From CAZGMC01 sp964526565 (GTDB lineage: Bacteria; Pseudomonadota; Alphaproteobacteria; DSM-16000; Inquilinaceae): 15,279 nucleotides of DNA. The stretch lies in the NCBI GenBank assembly GCA_964526565.1, contig CAZGMC010000099.1, positions 1 through 15,279 on the forward strand, written 5' to 3'. The translations under genes were made by a program, and so were the position numbers. Shown in pieces: positions 1 to 5,391 of this stretch. A model generated the notes under the pieces. The model saw nothing but the letters and a program-made list of their open reading frames with translations. It did not search any database and was not told where the DNA came from. The stretch's first letter is position 1, and the number at the start of each line of letters is the position of its first letter.

Positions 1-613
1 ACCACCGCCGCCCGCGCATCCCTTCTCGATGCCTGTTCACTCTGTCCAAGAACCGCTGCCGCCGAAGCGGCAACTGAAACGCCCAGACCCACCGTTCCCG
101 ATGGCGCCTCAGCGTCGCAGACCTTTGAGTATAGTCACGCAGCCTTGCCGATGCAATGGCCGGAACCGCTTCCGGTTCCACCGCCGCTGTTTCGATCCGT
201 AGGATCGGAAAGCGGCCAGCCGCGTGGCGTGAGCGGCTATATAGGCGCCGGCCGGGACCGAGTCCAGACCAAATTTCGCGGCTCTGCAAAAAACCTGTCA
301 CCGTCGGCCGGGCGGCCCGGCGCGGCGCAAAGGTGGCCCAGCCTGGCGGCCAGATCGGGCGGCGGCGGCACCGGGCCGGCACCATGGACCCTAGGCCCCG
401 CTATCACCAACCCGCCAAGCGGAGTCGAAAAACCTTACGCAACGGCGCCATGAGGTTCCTACCGGCCCGCACCGCCTGAAGGTGTTCAATCAGTTTTTTC
501 AATTCGTTACCAACCCATCGATACTTAACGAAGGGTTTTGTCCGCTTTACAGGTTTCACGCAGGCGCCGCACCCGACGCCCCGGCATACCTGAAACTCTG
601 CATTCCTCGCCGC
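1..613. other. Upstream region without a convincing gene
   Basis: I see no supportable gene here. The first plus-strand frame is open from the window edge to 453, but its product is low in complexity, matches no family I know and lacks the codon bias of the other genes. A 71-codon minus-strand frame (404-619) also has weak codon bias and overlaps the sigma-54 promoter. Small perfect hairpins occur at 160-175 (CCGGAA/TTCCGG) and 193-207 (CGATCC/GGATCG, loop GTA). From about 480 the sequence becomes AT-richer, as expected of a regulatory region ahead of the PEP-CTERM gene; activator binding sites for its sigma-54 promoter could lie here, but I could not identify one. Confidence 0.6.
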
Positions 614-629
614 TGGCACGCAACTTGCT
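614..629 (+). promoter_or_regulatory. Sigma-54 (RpoN) promoter of the PEP-CTERM gene
   Basis: The sequence TGGCACGCAACTTGCT matches the RpoN consensus TGGCACG-N4-TTGC(A/T) at every defined base. The -24 GG (615-616) and -12 GC (627-628) are separated by the required 10 bases. Transcription should begin near 640, about 26 bases before the ATG at 666. This placement also argues against the GTG at 645 as start codon, because it would leave a leader of only about five bases. Sigma-54 promoters need an enhancer-binding ATPase; in PEP-CTERM systems the known candidate is PrsR with its kinase PrsK, neither of which is in this window. Confidence 0.9.
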
Positions 630-665
630 GTCCAATACCGGCACGTGTTTCAGATTGAGGCGACC

Positions 666-1319
666 ATGACTGCTTCTCGATTCCTGTCCGCCGCAGCTGC
701 CGCCGTGATCACCGGCGCAATCATGTGCGGGCCCGCGTCGGCGGCCCTTATCCAGCAGGTCGGCCTGGTCACCAGCAGCATCGACGAATTACCCGGCGAA
801 CCGCCGGCCGACAGCAGCACGTGGCGGCACCTGACCCGCTCGAACGTCACGGTGAGCTCGGCGATGGAGCTGACGGCGGCCAATGCGGACAGCGACAATT
901 TTTTGCAGCCGTCCTTCGTGAACGTCGGCATCGACCCGGCCGATAACGGCATCACGGTCACCGTTACGGACACTATGTCCCGCTTTCAAATAAATGTTGA
1001 TGTCATTGAGGTCACGATCCAGAATATCGTGTTCGGCAGTCCGGCAATCATTTCACTCGTCCAGTTGGAGACAGACAATCTGGCCAACAGCGGCGCAAAT
1101 CCGGACTTCTTGTTGACGGTGGATTTCACGACCGACGACATAACCATTCGCTGGGAAGAGCAAAATAGCTCAGACTTTTTTGAAATCTTTGCCAATGGCG
1201 TCGCCACCTTCACGGTGATGACCACCAGTCCTGTCCCCGAACCGGGCACATTGGCGCTGCTTGGTGCGGCGCTGATCTGTGTCGGTGCACTGGCCCGGCG
1301 TCGCCTCGCGCGCGCCTGA
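666..1319 (+). CDS. PEP-CTERM sorting domain protein, exported
   Basis: A 217-residue exported protein with a C-terminal PEP-CTERM sorting signal. Residues 1-27 form a signal peptide (hydrophobic Ala-rich core, ASA cleavage motif). The body is Thr/Val/Asp/Asn-rich with alternating beta-like segments and has no domain I recognise. The end has VPEPGT (Pro191-Glu192-Pro193), a hydrophobic segment at about 194-210 and a basic RRRLARA tail, the three-part signal processed by an exosortase. Such proteins are usually released to the surface or matrix in exopolysaccharide-producing bacteria. I chose ATG 666 over GTG 645 because it starts directly at the signal peptide and fits the sigma-54 promoter; the Shine-Dalgarno (GAGG) is modest. 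No exosortase or polysaccharide genes are nearby, so it is an orphan substrate. AT-rich patches (around 898-905 and 1165-1195) differ from the neighbouring genes. The family assignment is firm; the specific function is unknown. Confidence 0.9.
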   Translation: MTASRFLSAAAAAVITGAIMCGPASAALIQQVGLVTSSIDELPGEPPADSSTWRHLTRSNVTVSSAMELTAANADSDNFLQPSFVNVGIDPADNGITVTVTDTMSRFQINVDVIEVTIQNIVFGSPAIISLVQLETDNLANSGANPDFLLTVDFTTDDITIRWEEQNSSDFFEIFANGVATFTVMTTSPVPEPGTLALLGAALICVGALARRRLARA

Positions 1320-1351
1320 CCGGAGCCCGATCCCGCAACCTGCCAATCGAA

Positions 1352-1384
1352 CAACAGCAAAGGCCGTGCCCGGCGCTGCTGTTG
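1352..1384. terminator. Inverted repeat between convergent genes, possible bidirectional terminator
   Basis: Perfect 8-base arms CAACAGCA (1352-1359) and TGCTGTTG (1377-1384) enclose a 17-base loop that itself contains GCCG-TGCC-CGGC. It lies 33 bases after the PEP-CTERM stop codon and 20 bases after the end of the opposing 71-residue gene, where a shared terminator would be expected. There is no real T-run on either side, so intrinsic termination is uncertain. Confidence 0.45.
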
Positions 1385-1404
1385 CCGGCTGGCTTCAAGG
1401 CTGT

Positions 1405-1620
1405 TCAGGCCGCGGCGCGGCGGGCCACGGCGGTGTCGGCAAACAGGCTGAGCAGGGCGCCGCGGCGCAGCCCGCGCCCGCTGCGGCTGGGTGGCGGCGT
1501 GGGCGGCGGCTCGTCAACCGGCAGCGCCACAGTGTCGACCCGGTTGGCGCCGCGCCGCCCCCACCGGCCGGACACGCTGATCGCGCTGCGATTGCGCTGT
1601 GCAGTGTTCATGGCAGCCAT
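1405..1620 (-). CDS. Small hypothetical protein, 71 residues, basic and proline-rich
   Basis: I do not recognise this protein. It begins MAAMNTAQRNRSAISVSG, is rich in Arg, Gly and Pro (PPPTPPPSRSGRG in the middle) and ends in a mildly hydrophobic Ala-rich stretch, LLSLFADTAVARRAAA. It has no clear signal peptide or membrane segment. Support for a real gene: a strong Shine-Dalgarno (GGAGGGGG ending five bases before the ATG), predominantly G/C third positions, and a plausible promoter at 1680-1707. The longer reading of this frame from 1890 overlaps the J-domain gene and lacks these signals. It lies 130 bases downstream of the stress operon on the same strand, so it could be read from its own promoter or by read-through. 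Existence as a gene is moderately supported; function is unknown. Confidence 0.5.
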   Translation of the reverse strand: MAAMNTAQRNRSAISVSGRWGRRGANRVDTVALPVDEPPPTPPPSRSGRGLRRGALLSLFADTAVARRAAA

Positions 1621-1679
1621 CGCTTCCCCCTCCGATCGATGTTCCGGCCGGATCGGCATCCGGTCCCTCGACGGCTGGC

Positions 1680-1707
1680 GATTTAGGCAAACCGGGAAGC
1701 GATTCAA
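1680..1707 (-). promoter_or_regulatory. Probable sigma-70-type promoter of the 71-residue gene
   Basis: On the minus strand TTGAAT (1702-1707) and TAAATC (1680-1685) are separated by 16 bases. The segment is more AT-rich than its surroundings and lies between the J-domain gene stop (1751) and the small gene's start (1620). This would give a leader of about 50 bases. Hexamer matches are good but not perfect. Confidence 0.45.
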
Positions 1708-1750
1708 GAGTCTGCCGTGCCCCGGCCGGATCGGGTGCGGCCACCGACGC

Positions 1751-2731
1751 TCAGTCCGTGGCCCAGTCGCCGCCGCTGCGCGGATCGTGCGGATGGCGCG
1801 CCGACCAGTCGCGCACCAGCGCCTCCAGCTCGGCGTCGGGCCGGTCGGGCAGGACGATGCGCAGCCGCACCAGCTGGTCGCCGCGGCCACCGCCCCCGCC
1901 GCCCTTGGCGCCCTCGATGCCCTTGCCCTTGAGGCGCAGGGTGGTGCCGCCGCCGGCGCCCCTCGGCACGGTCATGGTCACCGGTCCCCAGATCGTCGGC
2001 ACCTCGATGCGGGCACCCAGCACCGCCTCGGCCAGCGACACCGGCAGATCCAGCAGGATGTCATCGCCGCGACGCTCAAACAGCGGGTGCGGCAGCACCC
2101 TGATCGTGACGTGTGCGTCACCCGGCGGCATGCCGGCGCGGCCCGGCCGGCCCTTGCCGCGCAGGCGCAGCACCTGGCCGTCGGCCACCCCGGCCGGCAC
2201 CGACAGGTCCAGCGCGCCGCCATCGGGCAGTGTGACCCGCTTGCGCACGCCCTTGGCCGCCTCGACGAAACCAACGGCCAGATCCAGCCGCACATCCTCG
2301 CCGCGGCCAACCGCGGCGCCGGTGCGGCGGGCGCCGGGGCCGTGCTGCGCCCGACGCGATCCGGCGGCACCCTCGGCGAACCCGGCGCCCAGCATATCGG
2401 CAAACATGTCGCCGATGTCGCGGAACCGGCCGCCGCCGGAACCAGAATGAAAGCCGCCGAAGCCGCCTGGGCCGCCGCCGTGAAAAGCGTGCTCGAAGCG
2501 CGGCTTCTCGGCGCCCGTCGCGTCGATCTCGCCGCGGTCATAGCGGGCGCGCCTGTCCTTGTCGCCCAGGATGTCGTACGCGGCCGTGACCTGCTTGAAC
2601 CGGTCCACCGCCGCCGGATTGCCGCCGTTGAGGTCGGGATGGTACTGCTTGGCCAGGCGCCGGTAGGCCGCCCGGACGTCCTCGGCAGTTGCCGTCCGCG
2701 GCAACCCCAGCACGTTGTAGAGATCGGTCAT
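1751..2731 (-). CDS. J-domain co-chaperone, CbpA/DnaJ class B type
   Basis: A 326-residue Hsp40 that would stimulate the ATPase of DnaK and deliver unfolded substrates to it. The J domain spans about residues 1-68 with the essential HPD motif at 31-33. A Gly/Phe-rich linker follows (about 84-105), then the two beta-rich substrate-binding C-terminal domains (about 144-305). The zinc-finger repeats CxxCxGxG of classical DnaJ are absent, so this is the CbpA-like class rather than housekeeping DnaJ. The G-rich run near 276-283 lies between the last C-terminal strands. The Shine-Dalgarno GGAGG lies seven bases ahead of the ATG. It is the last gene of a four-gene operon, 32 bases after the HtrA-like protease, implying that it works with the two upstream proteases in handling damaged proteins. 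No dnaK or grpE is in the window. Confidence 0.92.
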   Translation of the reverse strand: MTDLYNVLGLPRTATAEDVRAAYRRLAKQYHPDLNGGNPAAVDRFKQVTAAYDILGDKDRRARYDRGEIDATGAEKPRFEHAFHGGGPGGFGGFHSGSGGGRFRDIGDMFADMLGAGFAEGAAGSRRAQHGPGARRTGAAVGRGEDVRLDLAVGFVEAAKGVRKRVTLPDGGALDLSVPAGVADGQVLRLRGKGRPGRAGMPPGDAHVTIRVLPHPLFERRGDDILLDLPVSLAEAVLGARIEVPTIWGPVTMTVPRGAGGGTTLRLKGKGIEGAKGGGGGGRGDQLVRLRIVLPDRPDAELEALVRDWSARHPHDPRSGGDWATD

Positions 2732-2763
2732 GGCGAACCCTCCATCGGCGTGTCCGGATGCGG

Positions 2764-3888
2764 TCAGAGGCTGCCGACACGGGCCTCGACGGTGCGGCGC
2801 GTGCCGTCGCGGTACACCGTCAAGGTGACGCGTTCGCCGATGCCCATCAGGCCGATCCGGCTGCGCAGGCTGCTCGTCGTATCGACGGGCTCGCCGTTCA
2901 GCGCCAGAATCACGTCGCCGCTGCGCAGACCCGCGGCCGCCGCCGCCGAGCCGGGCTGCACCTCGGCCACCAGGGCACCGGCGCTGCGGTCCAGGTTGAG
3001 CGAGGCGGCGACATCGGGCGTCACGGGCCGGACCAGGACGCCGAGCTGGCCGCGGCGCACCTGCCCCGTCTCGGCAAGCTGGTCGACCACGGTCCGGGCA
3101 ATGTTGCCGGGCACGGCGAAGCCGATGCCGACATTGCCGCCATGGCGCGACAGGATGGCGGTGTTGATGCCGACCACCTCACCGCGCGTATTGATCAGCG
3201 GCCCGCCCGAATTGCCGGGGTTGATCGAGGCGTCGGTCTGGATGAAGTCCTCGTAGCCGTCGGGCATCAGCCCGGCGCGGCCCAGGCCGCTGACGATGCC
3301 CGAGGTGACCGTCTGGCCGAGCCCGTACGGGTTGCCGATGGCCAGCACGTAGTCGCCGACGCGCAGGCTGTCGGAGTCGGCGAAGCGCACGTCGGTCAGG
3401 TCGTCGGCGTCGATCTGCAGCAGTGCGATGTCGGTGCCGGGATCGCTGCCGACCACCCGCGCCTCGAAGCTGCGCCGGTCCTTGAGCGTGACCAGGACAC
3501 GATCGGCATCCTCGATCACGTGATAGTTGGTCACGACGTAGCCGCGGCCGGCATCGACGACCATCCCCGAGCCAACGCTGAGCTGGCGCTCCATTGGCAG
3601 GTCGTCGGGCAGGCCGAAGAACTGCCGGAAGCGCGGATCGGACAGCAGCGGGTGCAGCTGCGGCGGAGTGCGGTATTCCACCGAGACGTTGACGACGGCC
3701 GGCGTGACGCGGTCCAGCATCGGCGCCAGCGACAGGACCGCCTCGCCGGGCGTGACCATCTCGCCGGCGGCGACCGGCGCCGCCGCGGTGGCGACGGCCC
3801 GGCGATCGCCCGACGGCGCACAGCCGTGAAAGACGGCGACGGCCACCGCCGCCGCCAGAACCACAACGGCTTTCGCTCTGACCCCCAT
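2764..3888 (-). CDS. HtrA/Deg-family serine protease with one PDZ domain
   Basis: A 374-residue trypsin-fold protease of the envelope. An N-terminal hydrophobic segment (about residues 6-20) exports or anchors it. Cys23 follows that segment, but the surrounding FHGC is a poor lipobox, so lipidation is doubtful. The catalytic triad is visible as His123 (TNYHV), Asp153 (GTDIALL) and Ser227 (GNSGGP). A single PDZ domain occupies about 281-370. Two PDZ domains are usual for DegP and DegQ; one PDZ plus an N-terminal anchor resembles DegS, which is of similar length (about 355 residues), though homology to a given subfamily cannot be settled by eye. The open frame extends upstream to 4098, but ATG 3888 begins directly at the export signal and has GGAG ten bases upstream; the extension would overlap the M48 gene. 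It is third in the operon, with 32 bases on each side. Confidence 0.93.
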   Translation of the reverse strand: MGVRAKAVVVLAAAVAVAVFHGCAPSGDRRAVATAAAPVAAGEMVTPGEAVLSLAPMLDRVTPAVVNVSVEYRTPPQLHPLLSDPRFRQFFGLPDDLPMERQLSVGSGMVVDAGRGYVVTNYHVIEDADRVLVTLKDRRSFEARVVGSDPGTDIALLQIDADDLTDVRFADSDSLRVGDYVLAIGNPYGLGQTVTSGIVSGLGRAGLMPDGYEDFIQTDASINPGNSGGPLINTRGEVVGINTAILSRHGGNVGIGFAVPGNIARTVVDQLAETGQVRRGQLGVLVRPVTPDVAASLNLDRSAGALVAEVQPGSAAAAAGLRSGDVILALNGEPVDTTSSLRSRIGLMGIGERVTLTVYRDGTRRTVEARVGSL

Positions 3889-3920
3889 TGCGGGTGAACT
3901 CCAACGAAACGACACGGTAC

Positions 3921-4847
3921 TCAATGCAGTGGGAAGATGCGGACCCCACCGAGGGACTGCGGCCGCTCGCCCCACGGCGACGGCGGCCGCGCCTCGACAT
4001 GAGCCAGCAGCCGCTCGACCCGCAGCCGTACCGGCGGATGGGTCAGCAGCCACGACGGCACCACCACGTCGGCCGGACCGCCGAGCCGCCACGGCCATCG
4101 GCCGCGCTGCATCACATCAATCTTCTCCAGCGCCGCGACAAGCGCAAGAGGGTCGCCGGTCAGCTGGGCGGCACCGAGGTCGGCGGCGAACTCGCGGTTG
4201 CGCGAGAAGGCGAGCTGCAGCAGGGTCACCGCCGTCGGTGCCGCGGCGAACACCAGCACGACATACGCCGGCACGACGGCGCTGCCGGTCGTCCCCAGCA
4301 CCAGCAGCAGCGACCCGGTCAGGCCGATGAAGCTGGTCAGCCGCGTCACCTGGCCGATGCCCATGGCCACCCGCATCAGTCCGGTGTCGCCGGCGGCAAT
4401 GTGCGCCACCTCGTGGGCCAGCACCGCCTCCGCCTCGCGCGGCGTCAGGTGGCGCAGCGCGGCGTCGGACAGGCCGATGGCCGACCGCTCGCGGTCGCCT
4501 GCGGCAAAGGCGTTCAGCCGCCGGTCGGGCACCCAGTACAGGGCCGGCGGCGCCGCCAGCCCGGCCCGCCGGGCAAGCTCGGCGACCATGCCGCTGACCT
4601 CGGGCATGCGCCACGGCTCGATGGGCACGGCCTTGACCATGCGCATGATCGTCGCCGGCGGGACACGCGGCACCACGACCGCCGCGGTCACCACCACGGC
4701 CGCCGCCGTCACCAGCCCGTCAAGCCCGGCCAGGAACCAGGCGCACAGCGCCAGCACGCCGGCCATGCCGGCCAGCAGCGCCGTCGCATGAAGCACCGAC
4801 TCCGTATCGCTGCGCCTGGCAACATCATGGCGGAAACGATAGGTCAC
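3921..4847 (-). CDS. M48 family zinc metallopeptidase, membrane-bound
   Basis: A 308-residue membrane protease of the M48 (Ste24/HtpX-like) family, predicted to degrade damaged membrane or envelope proteins. The zinc site is HEVAH at residues 145-149, with the third ligand Glu219 in SRNREFAAD. The conserved late motif LLTHPPVRLRVERL is at about 268-281. Membrane segments are likely at about 19-41, 43-62, 165-188 and 190-210, the typical arrangement with the active site between hydrophobic pairs. The start is GTG at 4847, three bases after the stop codon of the upstream gene, with GGGAGG about seven bases ahead; this suggests translational coupling. HtpX itself is a sigma-32-controlled partner of FtsH, so the pairing here with HtrA and a J protein fits a stress role. 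Family is certain; calling it HtpX would overreach. Confidence 0.93.
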   Translation of the reverse strand: MTYRFRHDVARRSDTESVLHATALLAGMAGVLALCAWFLAGLDGLVTAAAVVVTAAVVVPRVPPATIMRMVKAVPIEPWRMPEVSGMVAELARRAGLAAPPALYWVPDRRLNAFAAGDRERSAIGLSDAALRHLTPREAEAVLAHEVAHIAAGDTGLMRVAMGIGQVTRLTSFIGLTGSLLLVLGTTGSAVVPAYVVLVFAAAPTAVTLLQLAFSRNREFAADLGAAQLTGDPLALVAALEKIDVMQRGRWPWRLGGPADVVVPSWLLTHPPVRLRVERLLAHVEARPPSPWGERPQSLGGVRIFPLH

Positions 4848-4850
4848 GGC

Positions 4851-5183
4851 TCAGCCTCCCCCCGCGGCACCGGCGCCGGCCGCGGCCACAGCGTCGGGAT
4901 CGACGAAGGTACCGGCCAGCATGCTGGCGAGCATGAGCGCGGCGGCCTCGTCCCAGCGGGTCAAATGGGGCGCCCCCAGCCGCTCGCCTTGCCGTGCGGC
5001 CATCACGATGGAGACGAAGGCGCCGATCTGCAGCAGGGACGTGGCCATGGCGGCCATCTGCACCGGCGGCATCAGCGCGGCGAAAAACACGGCCAGCGCC
5101 GTCATCAGCCCGACCCGGACCAGGCTTTCCTGGTTGCGCTGGCGCGGATCCACGCCGTCACGGTAATCTGTATGGGTCTGCAT
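4851..5183 (-). CDS. Small membrane protein, first gene of the stress operon
   Basis: A 110-residue protein that I do not recognise. After a charged N-terminus (to about residue 22) come two closely spaced hydrophobic segments (about 23-41 and 44-63), a basic loop (RQGERLGAPHLTRWDE) and a weaker third segment (about 79-95), ending in an Ala/Gly tail. It is therefore probably an inner-membrane protein with two or three passes. The ATG at 5183 has GGAGG nine bases upstream. Its stop codon is followed after three bases by the GTG of the M48 gene, so the two are almost certainly co-translated; a partner or modulator role for that membrane protease is a reasonable inference but unproven. Confidence 0.8.
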   Translation of the reverse strand: MQTHTDYRDGVDPRQRNQESLVRVGLMTALAVFFAALMPPVQMAAMATSLLQIGAFVSIVMAARQGERLGAPHLTRWDEAAALMLASMLAGTFVDPDAVAAAGAGAAGGG

Positions 5184-5254
5184 GGGTCAAGCCCTCCTCA
5201 GAGCGACTCGGGGCGCGACATCCCTGACGGCAACGCCGCACCCTTGCGACTGCT

Positions 5255-5273
5255 GCCCGGCGCAGCGCCGGGC
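5255..5273 (-). promoter_or_regulatory. Strong hairpin in the leader of the stress operon
   Basis: A perfect inverted repeat with nine-base arms, GCCCGGCGC (5255-5263) and GCGCCGGGC (5265-5273), around one central base; physically a seven- or eight-pair GC stem with a short loop. It lies between the probable promoter (5314-5341) and the first start codon (5183), and no T-run follows. It could stabilise the mRNA, act in attenuation or be a thermosensitive element; the sequence alone does not say which. Confidence 0.5.
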
Positions 5274-5313
5274 CGGCCGCCGGACCCGGTCTCCGGCATC
5301 CGGCACACCATCC

Positions 5314-5341
5314 TATTTAGGCCCCGCCCCGCCCCCCGCAA
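5314..5341 (-). promoter_or_regulatory. Probable promoter of the four-gene proteostasis operon
   Basis: On the minus strand TTGCGG (5336-5341) and TAAATA (5314-5319) are separated by a 16-base, entirely G/C spacer. This is a reasonable vegetative promoter; the CCTTGCGG upstream element and CC before TAAATA also partly resemble a heat-shock (RpoH) promoter, but the match is too loose to claim. Transcription would start near 5307, leaving a leader of about 125 bases. Confidence 0.5.
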
Positions 5342-5391
5342 GGCCGCGACCGCTGGCCAGGACGCATTCCCTTCGGAAAATCAAAGCGGTA

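Noticed and set aside
1..453. Open plus-strand frame from the window edge to 453, as a possible truncated gene
   Set aside because: The product is low-complexity Pro/Gly/Ser/Ala-rich, matches no family I know and lacks the codon bias of the true genes; long chance frames are common at this GC content.
404..619. 71-codon minus-strand frame with a CRGVGCGACVKPVK segment
   Set aside because: Its codon use is not GC3-biased, it has no ribosome-binding site, and it overlaps the sigma-54 promoter of the opposite gene.
3..1319. Exosortase-associated polysaccharide cluster around the PEP-CTERM gene
   Set aside because: No glycosyltransferase, exosortase or EPS export gene is present in the window; only the substrate protein is seen.
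1382..3256. 624-codon plus-strand frame and similar long plus-strand frames (2689-3897, 3888-5468, 5182-7908, 9315-11249, 11423-14239)
   Set aside because: All are antisense shadows of clear protein families on the minus strand; their products are Arg/Ala/Gly/His-rich without recognisable domains.
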